Below are positions 1-8,544 of a DNA stretch of 64,000 nucleotides, in pieces. Position 1 is the stretch's first letter. Every line of letters begins with the position of its first letter. The notes below the pieces were generated by a model, which was not told the origin of the DNA, did no database searches, and saw nothing but the letters and a program-made list of their open reading frames with translations. The position numbers were made by a program, and so were the translations under genes. Source of the stretch: Aphanothece sp. CMT-3BRIN-NPC111 (GTDB taxonomy: Bacteria; Cyanobacteriota; Cyanobacteriia; Cyanobacteriales; JAHHGU01); assembly GCA_019359765.1 (NCBI GenBank), contig JAHHGU010000017.1, forward strand, positions 27,897 through 91,896, given 5' to 3'.

Positions 1-1025
1 GTCAAACAGCCGATTTGAGCTGTCTTCTGCTTACCCAAGCGAGGCACAATCAAAAAGCCAGATACAGCCATCCCCAGCAAAATGCCATAGCCCCAGAATT
101 TGTTCAGCCCCGTACTTTCCGCTAGGGTCATCCTAAACACTTCACCAGCATAAGGCTCCAGCACAGGTTGTTGTAAAAATAAACTCATCGTCATTACCAG
201 CAAAAAGGTGAAAAATAAACCCGTTTGGCGGCTTGCTGTCAAGACTTTCAGAGCTGTTCCCAAAGTAATGCGATCTTCTCGATCTACCAATGTAGAGCGA
301 GAACCGTAGCGCGAATACTTCTTTTCCACCCCTAATGTGGCAATAATGCCTAAACAAACTACAACCCAAGGCAAAATGAGAAACAAGCGGTTAATAGACG
401 CCTGCAATGTCTCTGGTGTCAGTCCCTCTAGTAGTTTCTGACTGGTAGCTGCTCCGATCACAACTCCCACTATCAGCATCGACCAAACAATCCCCACTAG
501 CTTAGAGCGGTTGTCCTCATCGGAAACATCCACAAGTAAAGCAGTGAATGGTGTAGAGCTAGCAGAAATACAAAGACCATACAAAGCAAAGATCGCAGCC
601 AGCAAAACAGCCCACCCTGTGCTTTGTGCAGTCCAGCCATTAGCAATACTCGCGCCTAACTGCCAAACCACTTGCACAGCTAAAAAGGCACAAACTGCTA
701 GCAAGGTTAAACCAGTCCAAACATAACCACTGCGGTGATAACCCCAAAGCGGTTTAGCATCAGACATTTGCCCAAACCAAATTCTAGCCGGGGAAACCAA
801 CTGATACATTGCCAGCGCACCTGCTGCAATTGTCGCTGGTATTGCCAGGAGATTTTTGTCAATCATCACTCGGTTGAGTACCCCCAGCGTCAAGATCGAC
901 ATAATGCCTAATCCCATCTGGAATAAGCCCAGCCTAAACATTGTCAGCAGGTTGATTTTTGGAGGTATCTGCTGAACTCTAGAGGGGTGCGCTGGCTGGA
1001 AATCTGGTAAATCATTAGTTGTCAT
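1..1025 (-). CDS. PucC/LhaA-family (BCD family) MFS transporter, 3' end outside window
   Basis: The frame opens with ATG at 1025 and stays open to the window edge, giving about 341 codons, so the C-terminus is missing. The N-terminal region (FRLGLFQMGLGIMSILTLG) and the alternating hydrophobic helices match the PucC/Bch2-like MFS subfamily of phototrophs. Members of that family are thought to move or assemble chlorophyll or bacteriochlorophyll pigments for light-harvesting proteins. A charged loop (EKKYSRYGSRS) lies between helices, as expected between the two MFS halves. The substrate cannot be read from the sequence. The next gene on the same strand is a broken phosphoesterase, so no operon partner is visible here. 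Confidence 0.8.
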   Translation of the reverse strand, partial: MTTNDLPDFQPAHPSRVQQIPPKINLLTMFRLGLFQMGLGIMSILTLGVLNRVMIDKNLLAIPATIAAGALAMYQLVSPARIWFGQMSDAKPLWGYHRSGYVWTGLTLLAVCAFLAVQVVWQLGASIANGWTAQSTGWAVLLAAIFALYGLCISASSTPFTALLVDVSDEDNRSKLVGIVWSMLIVGVVIGAATSQKLLEGLTPETLQASINRLFLILPWVVVCLGIIATLGVEKKYSRYGSRSTLVDREDRITLGTALKVLTASRQTGLFFTFLLVMTMSLFLQQPVLEPYAGEVFRMTLAESTGLNKFWGYGILLGMAVSGFLIVPRLGKQKTAQIGCL

Positions 1026-1048
1026 AAGCTATTTATAGTGCGATCGCT

Positions 1049-1166
1049 ATGAGTACTGCCCAACTTCAAGACCTGAGCTTTGAGGAATATTTAGTATATT
1101 ACCTATGATGCCGGGACTGATAACCATTACAGCATCGCCGAAAAATATCTGGTAAATGGTACTTGA
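1049..1166 (+). pseudogene. possible Uma2 (DUF820) N-terminal relic, frameshifted
   Basis: ATG at 1049 opens a 19-residue peptide containing LSFEEYLVY. Shifting +1 near 1104 continues as YDAGTDNHY before a stop at 1164-1166. The order '(L)(T/S)FEEYL.Y..GTDNRYE' is the usual start of cyanobacterial Uma2-family putative endonucleases, which are often mobile. No further homologous sequence is recognisable downstream. I read it as a short decayed remnant; a chance resemblance is possible. Confidence 0.3.
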
Positions 1167-1256
1167 TGAGTTGCTTGAGCCTGGTCTTTTCAGACAACAA
1201 AGTTTTGTTTATTGGTAGAAAAATTACAGAAATGTAAATGCAATGCATATGGATTA

Positions 1257-2036
1257 TCAAATTATATGAGGTAGCGTGGGAATAGCAATACCTGGAGTTA
1301 GTAGAGAACGGTAACTCCCATGTCGAAGCGTTCTCAGGCACTCAAAATTTTCTGAAGAAGGGAAAATGAATTCAGTATATTTTTCATTAATAGATAATAT
1401 TCCCCATGAACCTTGTGTTAACTCTCCACTATTAGTAAAATTTAGATGCTCTAACCCTACTAATAAAGAATCTCCTGGTCCCTTGCAGGGACCAACTACT
1501 TTATGATGATGTCCAAAAAGATGGACTCTTGGCTTAACACGTTCTGCTAGTTCTGAAATCAAAGCAGAACCTTCTGGCAAATTAGGAAATTTAGGACCAG
1601 CATGAGTCAATAAAATATCAACTTTTTCAAGACCATCGAAAGCTGATTTAATGAAACTTTCGTTGAAAAAACGTAAATCGCAACAAGTATTTTGCTGCGA
1701 TTTACGGTACTTTTTGCGAGCTATTTTTCCACGCATACGCTGTTCTTGTGAGGGAGGAATTCCACCAAAACCTCCAATTACAAGAGGTTGCAAGTTAAGA
1801 GAATAATTGTCAATTATATTTACCGTATGACCATCAGGAATAAAAAATATCTTATGCCACGGGTCTACCGCTGAAGGTTTTGAGAAAGATGCTAGATAAT
1901 TAAAATCTTCATGATTTCCCCTTATGAAGTATGTGAAGGGAGAATCCTGCATTCCAAGGTAATATTCACTTTCAGATGTATATTCACAAAAATTTTTAAA
2001 TCCTAGTTCATCTAAGAACCTATCCGAAAAGTGATT
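1257..2036 (-). pseudogene. metallophosphoesterase fragment lacking its N-terminus
   Basis: The open frame runs from just after a TAA (2037-2039) to a TGA at 1257-1259, about 259 codons. The first ATG (1952) is only a few residues before a GNHE motif. The codons upstream of that ATG still read like protein (FSDRFLDELGFKNF), so the gene originally began further upstream. The C-terminal calcineurin-like motifs are present: GNHE, a THAGP segment and GHHH. The N-terminal metal-binding motifs (DxH and GDxxD) are missing. The truncation point abuts a 10-bp tandem repeat (2051-2081). The segment is visibly A+T richer than its neighbours, consistent with acquisition followed by decay. A shortened but expressed protein cannot be excluded. 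Confidence 0.6.
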
Positions 2037-2050
2037 TTAAGATATTTTTA

Positions 2051-2081
2051 ACCACAGATAAACACAGATGAACACAGATAT
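2051..2081. repeat. 10-bp tandem repeat (ACACAGATRA), three copies
   Basis: Three imperfect copies of ACACAGATAA / ACACAGATGA / ACACAGATAT lie directly at the truncated 5' end of the phosphoesterase fragment. Confidence 0.7.
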
Positions 2082-2209
2082 CAGTACTTATTCAGCCACT
2101 GAAACGGATTTTTCGGATCGGCTCTAAGTTGGGCCTCGTCAATTTTTGGCGACAACAGCCCATCTAAAAGATAAAAATATAGATAAATAAAGAATTCGGT
2201 TTTTTAAGC

Positions 2210-3157
2210 GTGCAAACCATCAATCTAGGTCAAAATGGACCAGCTGTCACTCCCTTGGGCATTGGCACTTGGGCTTGGGGTGACAAACTGTTTTGGAACT
2301 ACGGCAATAACTACGACGAAACCCAGCTAAGAGAGGCATTTGAGGCATCTTTGGATGCTGGTATTACCTTCTTTGATACAGCTGAGATTTACGGAACGGG
2401 AAAATCAGAAGAACTACTGGGGCAGTTCATGCAACAAAGCAGGCAACCAGTGCGGATTGCCACTAAATACGGCCCTTTTCCCTGGCGACTTACAGCCCAA
2501 TCTGTTTCCGACGCTCTAACAGCTAGCCTCAAACGCCTGCGGGTCGAGCAAGTTACTCTTTATCAGGTGCATTGGCCTTTCCGTTTTTTGATGAGTCAAG
2601 AAACTTTGATGAATGTCTTGGCGGATGAGGTCAAGCGTGGCAGGATTGCTGCTGTGGGCGTCAGTAACTACTCAGCTACCGAGATGCGGGAAGCACATCG
2701 GCTACTGGCGGCCAGAGGAGTGCCTCTGGCGGTGAATCAGGCACGCTACTCTCTACTGACTCGGCAAATAGAAACCAAGGGCATCGTAGAAACAGCTGGT
2801 CAGCTGGGAGTGACTATTTTGGCTTATAGCCCTTTGGCTCAGGGATTACTTACTGGCAAGTACGCGCCTGATGGCCTTGAGCGACCCACAGATGCACGTC
2901 GGTTTGACTCCCGCTTTAGTCGTAGCGGCTTGGAGAAAATCGCCCCAGTGATGCACCTGCTGCATCAGCTGGGAGAAAAGTACGATCGCACACCCGCTCA
3001 AGTTGCTCTCAACTGGTTAATTGCTCAGGGTGGGGTCATTCCCATTCCAGGTGCCAAAACAGCCCAGCAAGCGCGGCAAAATGCTGGGGCGTTAGGTTGG
3101 AGGCTCAGCGACGAGGAAGTTACCCAACTCGAAGAAATTTCTCGCCCCTGGCTTTAG
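2210..3157 (+). CDS. aldo/keto reductase
   Basis: A 315-residue NADPH-dependent aldo/keto reductase of the (alpha/beta)8 barrel type, likely cytosolic. The catalytic tetrad is visible: Asp and Tyr in FFDTAEIYG, Lys in IATKYGP and His in YQVHWPF. The C-terminal cofactor-binding segment is present as IPIPGAKTAQQARQN, and GVSNYS sits on the expected strand. The start is a GTG with no strong Shine-Dalgarno sequence, but it gives a normal family N-terminus (INLGQNGPAVTPLGIGTWAWG). Substrate is unknown; oxidoreductase of small carbonyls is as far as the family goes. It stands alone between repeat-filled spacers. Confidence 0.88.
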   Translation: MQTINLGQNGPAVTPLGIGTWAWGDKLFWNYGNNYDETQLREAFEASLDAGITFFDTAEIYGTGKSEELLGQFMQQSRQPVRIATKYGPFPWRLTAQSVSDALTASLKRLRVEQVTLYQVHWPFRFLMSQETLMNVLADEVKRGRIAAVGVSNYSATEMREAHRLLAARGVPLAVNQARYSLLTRQIETKGIVETAGQLGVTILAYSPLAQGLLTGKYAPDGLERPTDARRFDSRFSRSGLEKIAPVMHLLHQLGEKYDRTPAQVALNWLIAQGGVIPIPGAKTAQQARQNAGALGWRLSDEEVTQLEEISRPWL

Positions 3158-3580
3158 CCAGTTGGGGTAAGGGATTTGGGTAAGCCCATCTGGGGTTTCA
3201 ACCCCAGGCTGATAGCACCTATTCCGTTAAAACGGACTATAGATGCTTTAAATCAGTCGGTTTTAACTGAAATCTTGCACCTGCGCTGTCAGCCCACCAA
3301 GGGTTTAAACCCCAAGTAGAGACGTTGCATACAACGTCTCTACTCTCCATAGAACTGAGAAAGGATTTCAGTCCATTTCAATGGACTTAAGCTATTAGCC
3401 CTGTACTTAAGTGCAGGGCGGGATGACAATGCAGCCCAGAGTTTGAGCAGATGTGGGTAATGACAAGCCTCTCGAACCTGGGCTAGTTGGAAAATTGGCA
3501 CATTAAATACAACTAGACTGGAAGTTCAAGATACAATAACCAACTGGTGTGAGTAAGCATAAATATCTAGTTAACTACTG
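3158..3580. other. gene-free spacer with dispersed repeats
   Basis: 423 bases without a convincing gene. It holds imperfect copies of 'gggtttnaaccccag' style palindromes near 3190 and 3300, and the perfect hairpin at 3316-3343. No promoter is clear enough to call. Confidence 0.6.
3316..3343. repeat. dispersed hairpin repeat of the GTAGAGACG...CGTCTCTAC family
   Basis: A perfect 12-bp inverted repeat, GTAGAGACGTTG and CAACGTCTCTAC, around a 4-nt loop. Relatives occur at 10100-10126, 32854-32882 and 39443-39468 with the same outer arms and different centres. Confidence 0.85.
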
Positions 3581-3862
3581 ATGTCCACTAGTTCATTGAC
3601 TCTGACCCGTCCTGAAACCTCTGTTGGTAACTCGCAGTCTTTGAGTAATGTCTCTGCCGCTTCTATAAGCAAAACACGCATTATGCAGTTGACTAAATCC
3701 CTCTATCAGACTGACCAGCAAGCCAAGTTCCTACATTTGCAGGCGGAAGTCGAATCTCTATTGCAGCAGCTGCAAACACTCAAACAGCAAAAGCTGACCT
3801 CTGCTGACGAAGCTGATTCTGACAGCCACGATGCTGGCTTACAGACATCAGGCAAGCGTTAG
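3581..3862 (+). CDS. small conserved-looking protein with a coiled-coil segment, function unknown
   Basis: A 93-residue protein from ATG at 3581. The first 30 residues are Ser/Thr-rich and low in complexity. Residues about 35-77 form a Gln/Leu-rich amphipathic helix (LQAEVESLLQQLQTLKQQK) likely to make a coiled coil. The tail is acidic then basic. There is no signal peptide or membrane segment. It resembles short hypothetical proteins seen in cyanobacteria, but I recognise no named family. Composition and uninterrupted length favour a real gene. Confidence 0.55.
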   Translation: MSTSSLTLTRPETSVGNSQSLSNVSAASISKTRIMQLTKSLYQTDQQAKFLHLQAEVESLLQQLQTLKQQKLTSADEADSDSHDAGLQTSGKR

Positions 3863-4117
3863 CTATCCCGTGCCGTCAGTTTCTTTCACTGAGAATGGAA
3901 AGAGGGGTGCATCTCACTTTTGTAGCTTGGCGACTTAAGTAGCCCCTACAGAAACTCAACCCGCTATGGGAAATGATGCCCCCTTAAACCGCCAGGGTAG
4001 TATTTGCCAAGGCGGGATTCCCGCATACGAAAGGCTACGCCTGCGGTCAGTTAAGGTTGACAAGGTCGCCCGATCCCGTCTAAAAATACAAAGGCTTCCA
4101 CTGTAGAATTTTTGGTA

Positions 4118-4978
4118 ATGCGGCAACAACCTCTCATTAATGGCCTTGTTATATCGCACCTTGGGTGTTTGCTAATCATCTGGTCAGGTACAAGCTCGGT
4201 GGCGATCGCCACCTGTATAGCTCTTTACTTTGTGCGGATGTTTGGGATTACAGCCGGATACCATCGATACTTTTCCCACCGCACTTACAAGACAAGTCGA
4301 TTTTTCCAGTTCGTACTTGCCTTTCTGGGTGCGACAGCTGGACAAAAAGGACCGCTATGGTGGGCTGCTCATCATAGACAGCATCATCGGGTTGCTGACA
4401 CCGAACACGATGTTCATTCGCCTGTTCTATTGGGGTTCTGGGAGGCTCAAATAGGCTGGGGTTATGCTAGACAAGGTGAAGCAGCCAATGAGGCTGGAGT
4501 GCCCGATCTAGCAAAATTTCCAGAACTCCGGTTTCTAGAAAAGTACGCGCTAATGCCTATTGTTCTACTGGCAATCGCCTTGGTGGGATTTGGAACGTTG
4601 CTGGAAATTTATGCTCCAGATCTTCACACATCAGGTTTTCAGATGTTGGCGTGGGGATTCTTCGTTAGTACTGTCGTGCTATTTCATGGCACATCCACAA
4701 TCAACTCTCTGGCTCATATTGTTGGCAGTCGGCGTTTTGATACCAATGACAATAGCCGCAACAACTTTTGGCTGGCATTAATCACGATGGGCGAGGGCTG
4801 GCATAACAACCATCATTACTATCCATGCTCTGAACAGCAAGGGTTTTACTGGTGGGAAATTGATATGAGTCATTACATCCTCACCATGTTGTCATGGGTA
4901 GGGATTGTATGGGATTTGCAAAAGCCTCTAGAAAAAATCTACGCTAAAGCACAAAATCCAGAGATATCCTCGACCTGA
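4118..4978 (+). CDS. acyl-CoA/acyl-lipid desaturase (membrane fatty acid desaturase)
   Basis: A membrane di-iron desaturase of the delta-9/stearoyl-CoA type, introducing a double bond into membrane acyl chains. All three histidine boxes are present: HRYFSH near residue 50, HRQHH near residue 88, and HNNHH near residue 227. Hydrophobic segments between the boxes give the usual four-helix layout. At about 286 residues it has normal length for the family. I prefer ATG at 4118; a TTG two codons upstream (4112) is in the same frame, and the frame stays open further upstream, so the start is uncertain. Positional specificity cannot be read here. Confidence 0.85.
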   Translation: MRQQPLINGLVISHLGCLLIIWSGTSSVAIATCIALYFVRMFGITAGYHRYFSHRTYKTSRFFQFVLAFLGATAGQKGPLWWAAHHRQHHRVADTEHDVHSPVLLGFWEAQIGWGYARQGEAANEAGVPDLAKFPELRFLEKYALMPIVLLAIALVGFGTLLEIYAPDLHTSGFQMLAWGFFVSTVVLFHGTSTINSLAHIVGSRRFDTNDNSRNNFWLALITMGEGWHNNHHYYPCSEQQGFYWWEIDMSHYILTMLSWVGIVWDLQKPLEKIYAKAQNPEISST

Positions 4979-5007
4979 TTTTAGGGCAGGTTTTACATCA
5001 CCGAAGA

Positions 5008-5070
5008 GAGTTTTGAATGTTGAGTTTTGAGTTTTGAATTAACACAAAATATAGTTTCAACATTCAAAAC
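5008..5070. repeat. heptamer repeat and 14-bp inverted repeat downstream of the desaturase
   Basis: Copies of the heptamer GTTTTGA occupy 5008-5040. GTTTTGAATGTTGA at 5010-5023 is perfectly complementary to TCAACATTCAAAAC at 5057-5070, so transcripts leaving the desaturase gene could fold here. Confidence 0.7.
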
Positions 5071-5149
5071 TTAGGTTTTATAGCAATTAGCAGTTAGCTT
5101 TTAGTAATTCTTCAGTTATAGCAGTATTTCTGGGTCAAACGATTTTAGA

Positions 5150-5197
5150 TTGACCTCGCCCTGCATAGTGGGAGGAGGCTTTAACCAAATTTCACGT
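5150..5197. repeat. about 48-bp dispersed repeat, copy A
   Basis: The segment from GACCTCGCCCTGCATAGTGG to CAAATTTCACGT is repeated in inverted orientation at 42129-42176 with only a few mismatches. Confidence 0.8.
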
Positions 5198-5265
5198 CCT
5201 CAAACTCAAAACTCAAAACTTTTAACTTTTAACCTTATCTACCGTTAATCTGCGTAAGTTCTAGA

Positions 5266-7593
5266 CTATTCAAATCTCTGCCGTTGGGCTGACCAGCGCT
5301 TGAGGCTGTAGTTGCTAGGACTATTGACCACTAAAGTGGCACGCCCACCATCTCCGAGATCGGCGATCGCAGCTAGTGATTGTTTGGCATCTTTTGTCAA
5401 TTCGCTGTACAGCAAATTACCAGTGTCGGAAAAAATCACGGTGCGAGGTTTAAAGGACTTACTTGTTCCAATTAGCGGTTTTTCCAGCGTCACCACAGTT
5501 TCAGGCTGGTTGTTATCAGTCAGATCAATAGTTTCTACCGACAATTGCCCTATTTTTTGCAGTATTATGGGCACGCTGGGAACCCTGCGTGACGTTACCT
5601 GACCAGCATTTTGCAACTCGCGCCATAGCGTCGGTAAGATTGCAGCTACCGATTGCGGTTGGCTTTGGCTGAGGTCAGCTAAGGTGATGGTATTTGGCTC
5701 TAACAACCGGAGCGCTGTCTGTGTATAAGCTAGAGGGCGGAGGCGATCGCCAGAATCAGCTGCCGATGCTGCATCTTGAATAACTTCACCAGCTGCCAAC
5801 AACTGTAGCGATCCGCCTGTAATTTGAACTGCTTTTACCGTCGCCATTGTATTTTGCTGCTGTCCGTCTGGCTTCCAGACTGTAATCTGTATTTGCGGAT
5901 CTGTATTTAAGCCGAGTAATCTCCACAGTTGCTTTCCCGGTTCTACCACACGTCGCTTGATATCGGAAAAAGGAGCATACCGCCAACGCTTACCGTCATT
6001 AAAAGCAGCCACTTGCACCTGATACCAAACTTGTTGTCCCTCTAGTTCTAAGGGCGAGGTGCGCCCAGGGTTATCCTCTGGTTGCAGCCAATCTGCGGAA
6101 TTAGCCTGGGTTAATGGCAAAGCTTTACCAATAATTTGACTGAAATGATTATTTGTGCTGTTTGCATCCGCGATCGCCGCATCCAGTTGATCGAGCAGTG
6201 ACTCGATCTGCGCCTTTGTTTCCGGGTTATTTTCCGGCTGCTCCTCCAACCAGGCGATCGCGTTTTTGCGTCCCTGCTTTGCCCCTATTATTAACGCTCC
6301 CCAAGCTTTAACCTCAATTTGATCTGGGTTAACTTTTAGAGCCGCTTCGATGCGCTGCCAGAGACGTCCTGAATCAGCCTTCAGTAGCGTGACAATCTCG
6401 TAGCGGCTCTGAGCCACTGACTCCTGGAACACCGCTAGAGCCTCGTCCCAACGGCCATTAATCAGATCCGCAAGAACTTCCTGACTCGGACTAGCCCAAG
6501 TTTTCTTGGAGTGAGACTGAGTGAATTGCGCGTGCAATCGAATCAGATTTATTTGGGCTTGGGCGCTTGTTGGTAATTTCTTTTTATCTAAAGATTGCAA
6601 CAATTCCCAGGCAGTAGACCACAGACCATTCTGAGCCAGCAGCAAAGCGTTGCGATAGGCTTTAGAGTTTAAAGCATACTTTTCGAGTGAAATTTCCTCT
6701 AGATCAATTGGATCTGGCAGAAAATCGCGTGGTTTGATCTGGTAAACGCGGAACAAAGGTTCCAGACCCACGGTTTGATCGATCGTCAATTCTGGCATCC
6801 CACCACCAGTGACTTCTTGCCAGTAGGGAGCCTGCCCAGTTGGACTTGTCCAGGGCAGCATCACACTTAGATGATGGCTGCTGGGATTATAGTGAACTAG
6901 CTGTCCGTAGACCACCGAGGCTTCTCCAAATGCCTGCTCACCACTGAGATTGAGCCAGATCCCTGTTGCCTTGTTGTCCAGGCGACTCAGTTTTGTTATA
7001 GGCAATTCATCAGAAAAGCCGCTATTGTCCGAGTCCTCATCATTCAGGGGCACGAGGACAAAGGACTCTTCTGGGCCGACAATGGCAACTCGACTCGCAA
7101 GTTGGTAAGATTTTTCCACCTCAGCGGGCTGATAAAGTCTAAGTTCTACAATCTGCTCGCAGTTGGTTTGACAAGCGGGTCGCAATGCCTTGACTGGCAG
7201 TAGCATATCAGCATTGGCGGTCTGGCTATTGAGAAACAGGGGTTCTCCTGGTATTAGTTCTTCTTGGCTAATCTCAGCTTTAATTTGAGCAAGGGTTTGG
7301 GGAGGGGGTTCGCCTGTGACTGGGATACGGTTTGCCACAGGTAACAAGCGATTCACGAAAGCAACGGAGTTGGGGTTGAGAATCAACTGGATGCCCAGCC
7401 ATACGCCTCCTGCAATTAAACCTGTGGCAGCTAATAAAGTTGCGATCGCACCCAAAGTAGCAACCCAGCCACCGCCAACTCCTGGTTTCTCGCTGACATA
7501 GACTCGTACTTTTCCTGGGTTGGTCACAGGCAGTTCGCTGGTTGTATCCTGAGGACTATTAGGCAAAACACCGGGAGTCTGATTTTCCTTCAT
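5266..7593 (-). CDS. large single-pass membrane protein, function unknown
   Basis: 775 residues from ATG at 7593. The first 45 residues are polar and cytoplasmic-like. One long hydrophobic segment follows at about residues 42-75 (WVATLGAIATLLAATGLIAG, then VWLGIQLIL). The remaining roughly 700 residues carry no further membrane span and are probably periplasmic. The middle third is helical with TPR-like character (NALLLAQNGLWSTAWELLQS), and the C-terminal third is beta-rich. I recognise no catalytic motif or named domain, although the layout is like other cyanobacterial 'hypothetical' envelope proteins. There is no operon partner: the next gene upstream is the ParB-like protein 166 bp away on the same strand. 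Confidence 0.75.
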   Translation of the reverse strand: MKENQTPGVLPNSPQDTTSELPVTNPGKVRVYVSEKPGVGGGWVATLGAIATLLAATGLIAGGVWLGIQLILNPNSVAFVNRLLPVANRIPVTGEPPPQTLAQIKAEISQEELIPGEPLFLNSQTANADMLLPVKALRPACQTNCEQIVELRLYQPAEVEKSYQLASRVAIVGPEESFVLVPLNDEDSDNSGFSDELPITKLSRLDNKATGIWLNLSGEQAFGEASVVYGQLVHYNPSSHHLSVMLPWTSPTGQAPYWQEVTGGGMPELTIDQTVGLEPLFRVYQIKPRDFLPDPIDLEEISLEKYALNSKAYRNALLLAQNGLWSTAWELLQSLDKKKLPTSAQAQINLIRLHAQFTQSHSKKTWASPSQEVLADLINGRWDEALAVFQESVAQSRYEIVTLLKADSGRLWQRIEAALKVNPDQIEVKAWGALIIGAKQGRKNAIAWLEEQPENNPETKAQIESLLDQLDAAIADANSTNNHFSQIIGKALPLTQANSADWLQPEDNPGRTSPLELEGQQVWYQVQVAAFNDGKRWRYAPFSDIKRRVVEPGKQLWRLLGLNTDPQIQITVWKPDGQQQNTMATVKAVQITGGSLQLLAAGEVIQDAASAADSGDRLRPLAYTQTALRLLEPNTITLADLSQSQPQSVAAILPTLWRELQNAGQVTSRRVPSVPIILQKIGQLSVETIDLTDNNQPETVVTLEKPLIGTSKSFKPRTVIFSDTGNLLYSELTKDAKQSLAAIADLGDGGRATLVVNSPSNYSLKRWSAQRQRFE

Positions 7594-7758
7594 TAGCTAT
7601 CGATTGTTGGGCATCAACCAGGAAATTCTTTATTTATTAAAGATAAACTTAACCCTTTAGAAATTTACCACTTGGGGTCGTATAGTTGGGAGACTGTGGA
7701 GCGATATGGTATTGCTCAAACCATATTCACCCTATAGTTATGATTAAAACCGATGAGG

Positions 7759-8544
7759 CTAAGAAAGGGCCTCAGCTTCCTTAATGGCTGTAACAATTTC
7801 AGCTTTTTTCATACTTGCACGCAGCTTGATATTGCGTTCTGACGCGATCGCCTTAAGCTCTTTAACTGTCTTGCTATTGTAATCTATTGGTTCAATTACA
7901 ACCTTTTCCTTTTTTTTCACATATTCAGCAACCTGAGTAAGCATTTCCTTAATATTTTCTACTTGCTCAGATAAACTCTCGAATTGATTGAGCTTAACAG
8001 TAAGCTCTTCTACTTTCTTAGGTAAGCTCTCAAATTGATTGAGCTTAACAGTAAGCTCTTCTACTTGCTCAGATAAACTCTCAAATTGATTGAGCTTAAC
8101 AGTAAGCTCTTCTACTTTCTTAGGTAAGCTCTCAAATTGATTGAGTTTAACAGTAAGCTCTTCTGCTCTCTTAGGTAAACTCTCAAATTGATTGAGCTTA
8201 ACAGTAAGCTCTTTTGTGCCTGGATTATTAGACTTTAGCCTTCTAAAAGCTTTTATCTGTTCTGTAATAAGTTCCTCATTCTCTGGTTCAATAATGAACG
8301 CGCTAATCATCTCGCCCTTACGAGCATTTATCTCTTTTGCCTTAGCAGCGGCGTAATATTCAAAATCTCCATCAACCACTTCATAGGATTCAAAACTTAT
8401 TCTCCGAATAATTAAGGGATTAATAATTCCTTCAACTTTTAAAATTAATTCAGCTACCCGATTCAACTCGTCCTCAGAAAACTGGGAACGGGGAACAGAA
8501 GAGCTAATTTTTTTGACCGCTACCAACGAAGTTGATAATTTCAT
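7759..8544 (-). CDS. ParB-like domain protein with five 17-residue repeats and a C-terminal SAP/Rho_N-like domain
   Basis: An ATG at 8544 overlaps the stop of the upstream gene as ATGA and has an AGGA eight bases upstream, so I choose it over the ATG at 8562. Residues about 20-90 resemble the ParB/sulfiredoxin-like N-terminal fold (INPLIIRR, EVVDGDFEYYAAAKA). The usual GERR-type motif is replaced by GDFEYY, so CTP binding or nuclease activity cannot be assumed. Next come five tandem copies of a unit like EELTVKLNQFESLPKKV, predicted helical and coiled coil. The last 40 residues (TVKELKAIASERNIKLRASM) look like a SAP or Rho N-terminal nucleic-acid-binding helix pair. Translation is coupled to the nuclease-ParA gene, suggesting one complex acting on DNA. 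A conventional ParB helix-turn-helix is not apparent. Confidence 0.7.
   Translation of the reverse strand: MKLSTSLVAVKKISSSVPRSQFSEDELNRVAELILKVEGIINPLIIRRISFESYEVVDGDFEYYAAAKAKEINARKGEMISAFIIEPENEELITEQIKAFRRLKSNNPGTKELTVKLNQFESLPKRAEELTVKLNQFESLPKKVEELTVKLNQFESLSEQVEELTVKLNQFESLPKKVEELTVKLNQFESLSEQVENIKEMLTQVAEYVKKKEKVVIEPIDYNSKTVKELKAIASERNIKLRASMKKAEIVTAIKEAEALS
7960..8214 (-). repeat. five 51-bp tandem repeats inside the ParB-like gene
   Basis: Five exact-length 51-bp units encode ELTVKLNQFESL plus a variable tail. The tails run PKRA, PKKV, SEQV, PKKV, SEQV, so copies 2-3 and 4-5 form a 102-bp higher-order duplication. Copy number is likely to vary between strains. Confidence 0.9.

Noticed and set aside
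4165..4781. Several 60-75 codon frames inside the desaturase gene
   Set aside because: They lie in other frames of a gene with clear histidine boxes and have no ribosome sites.
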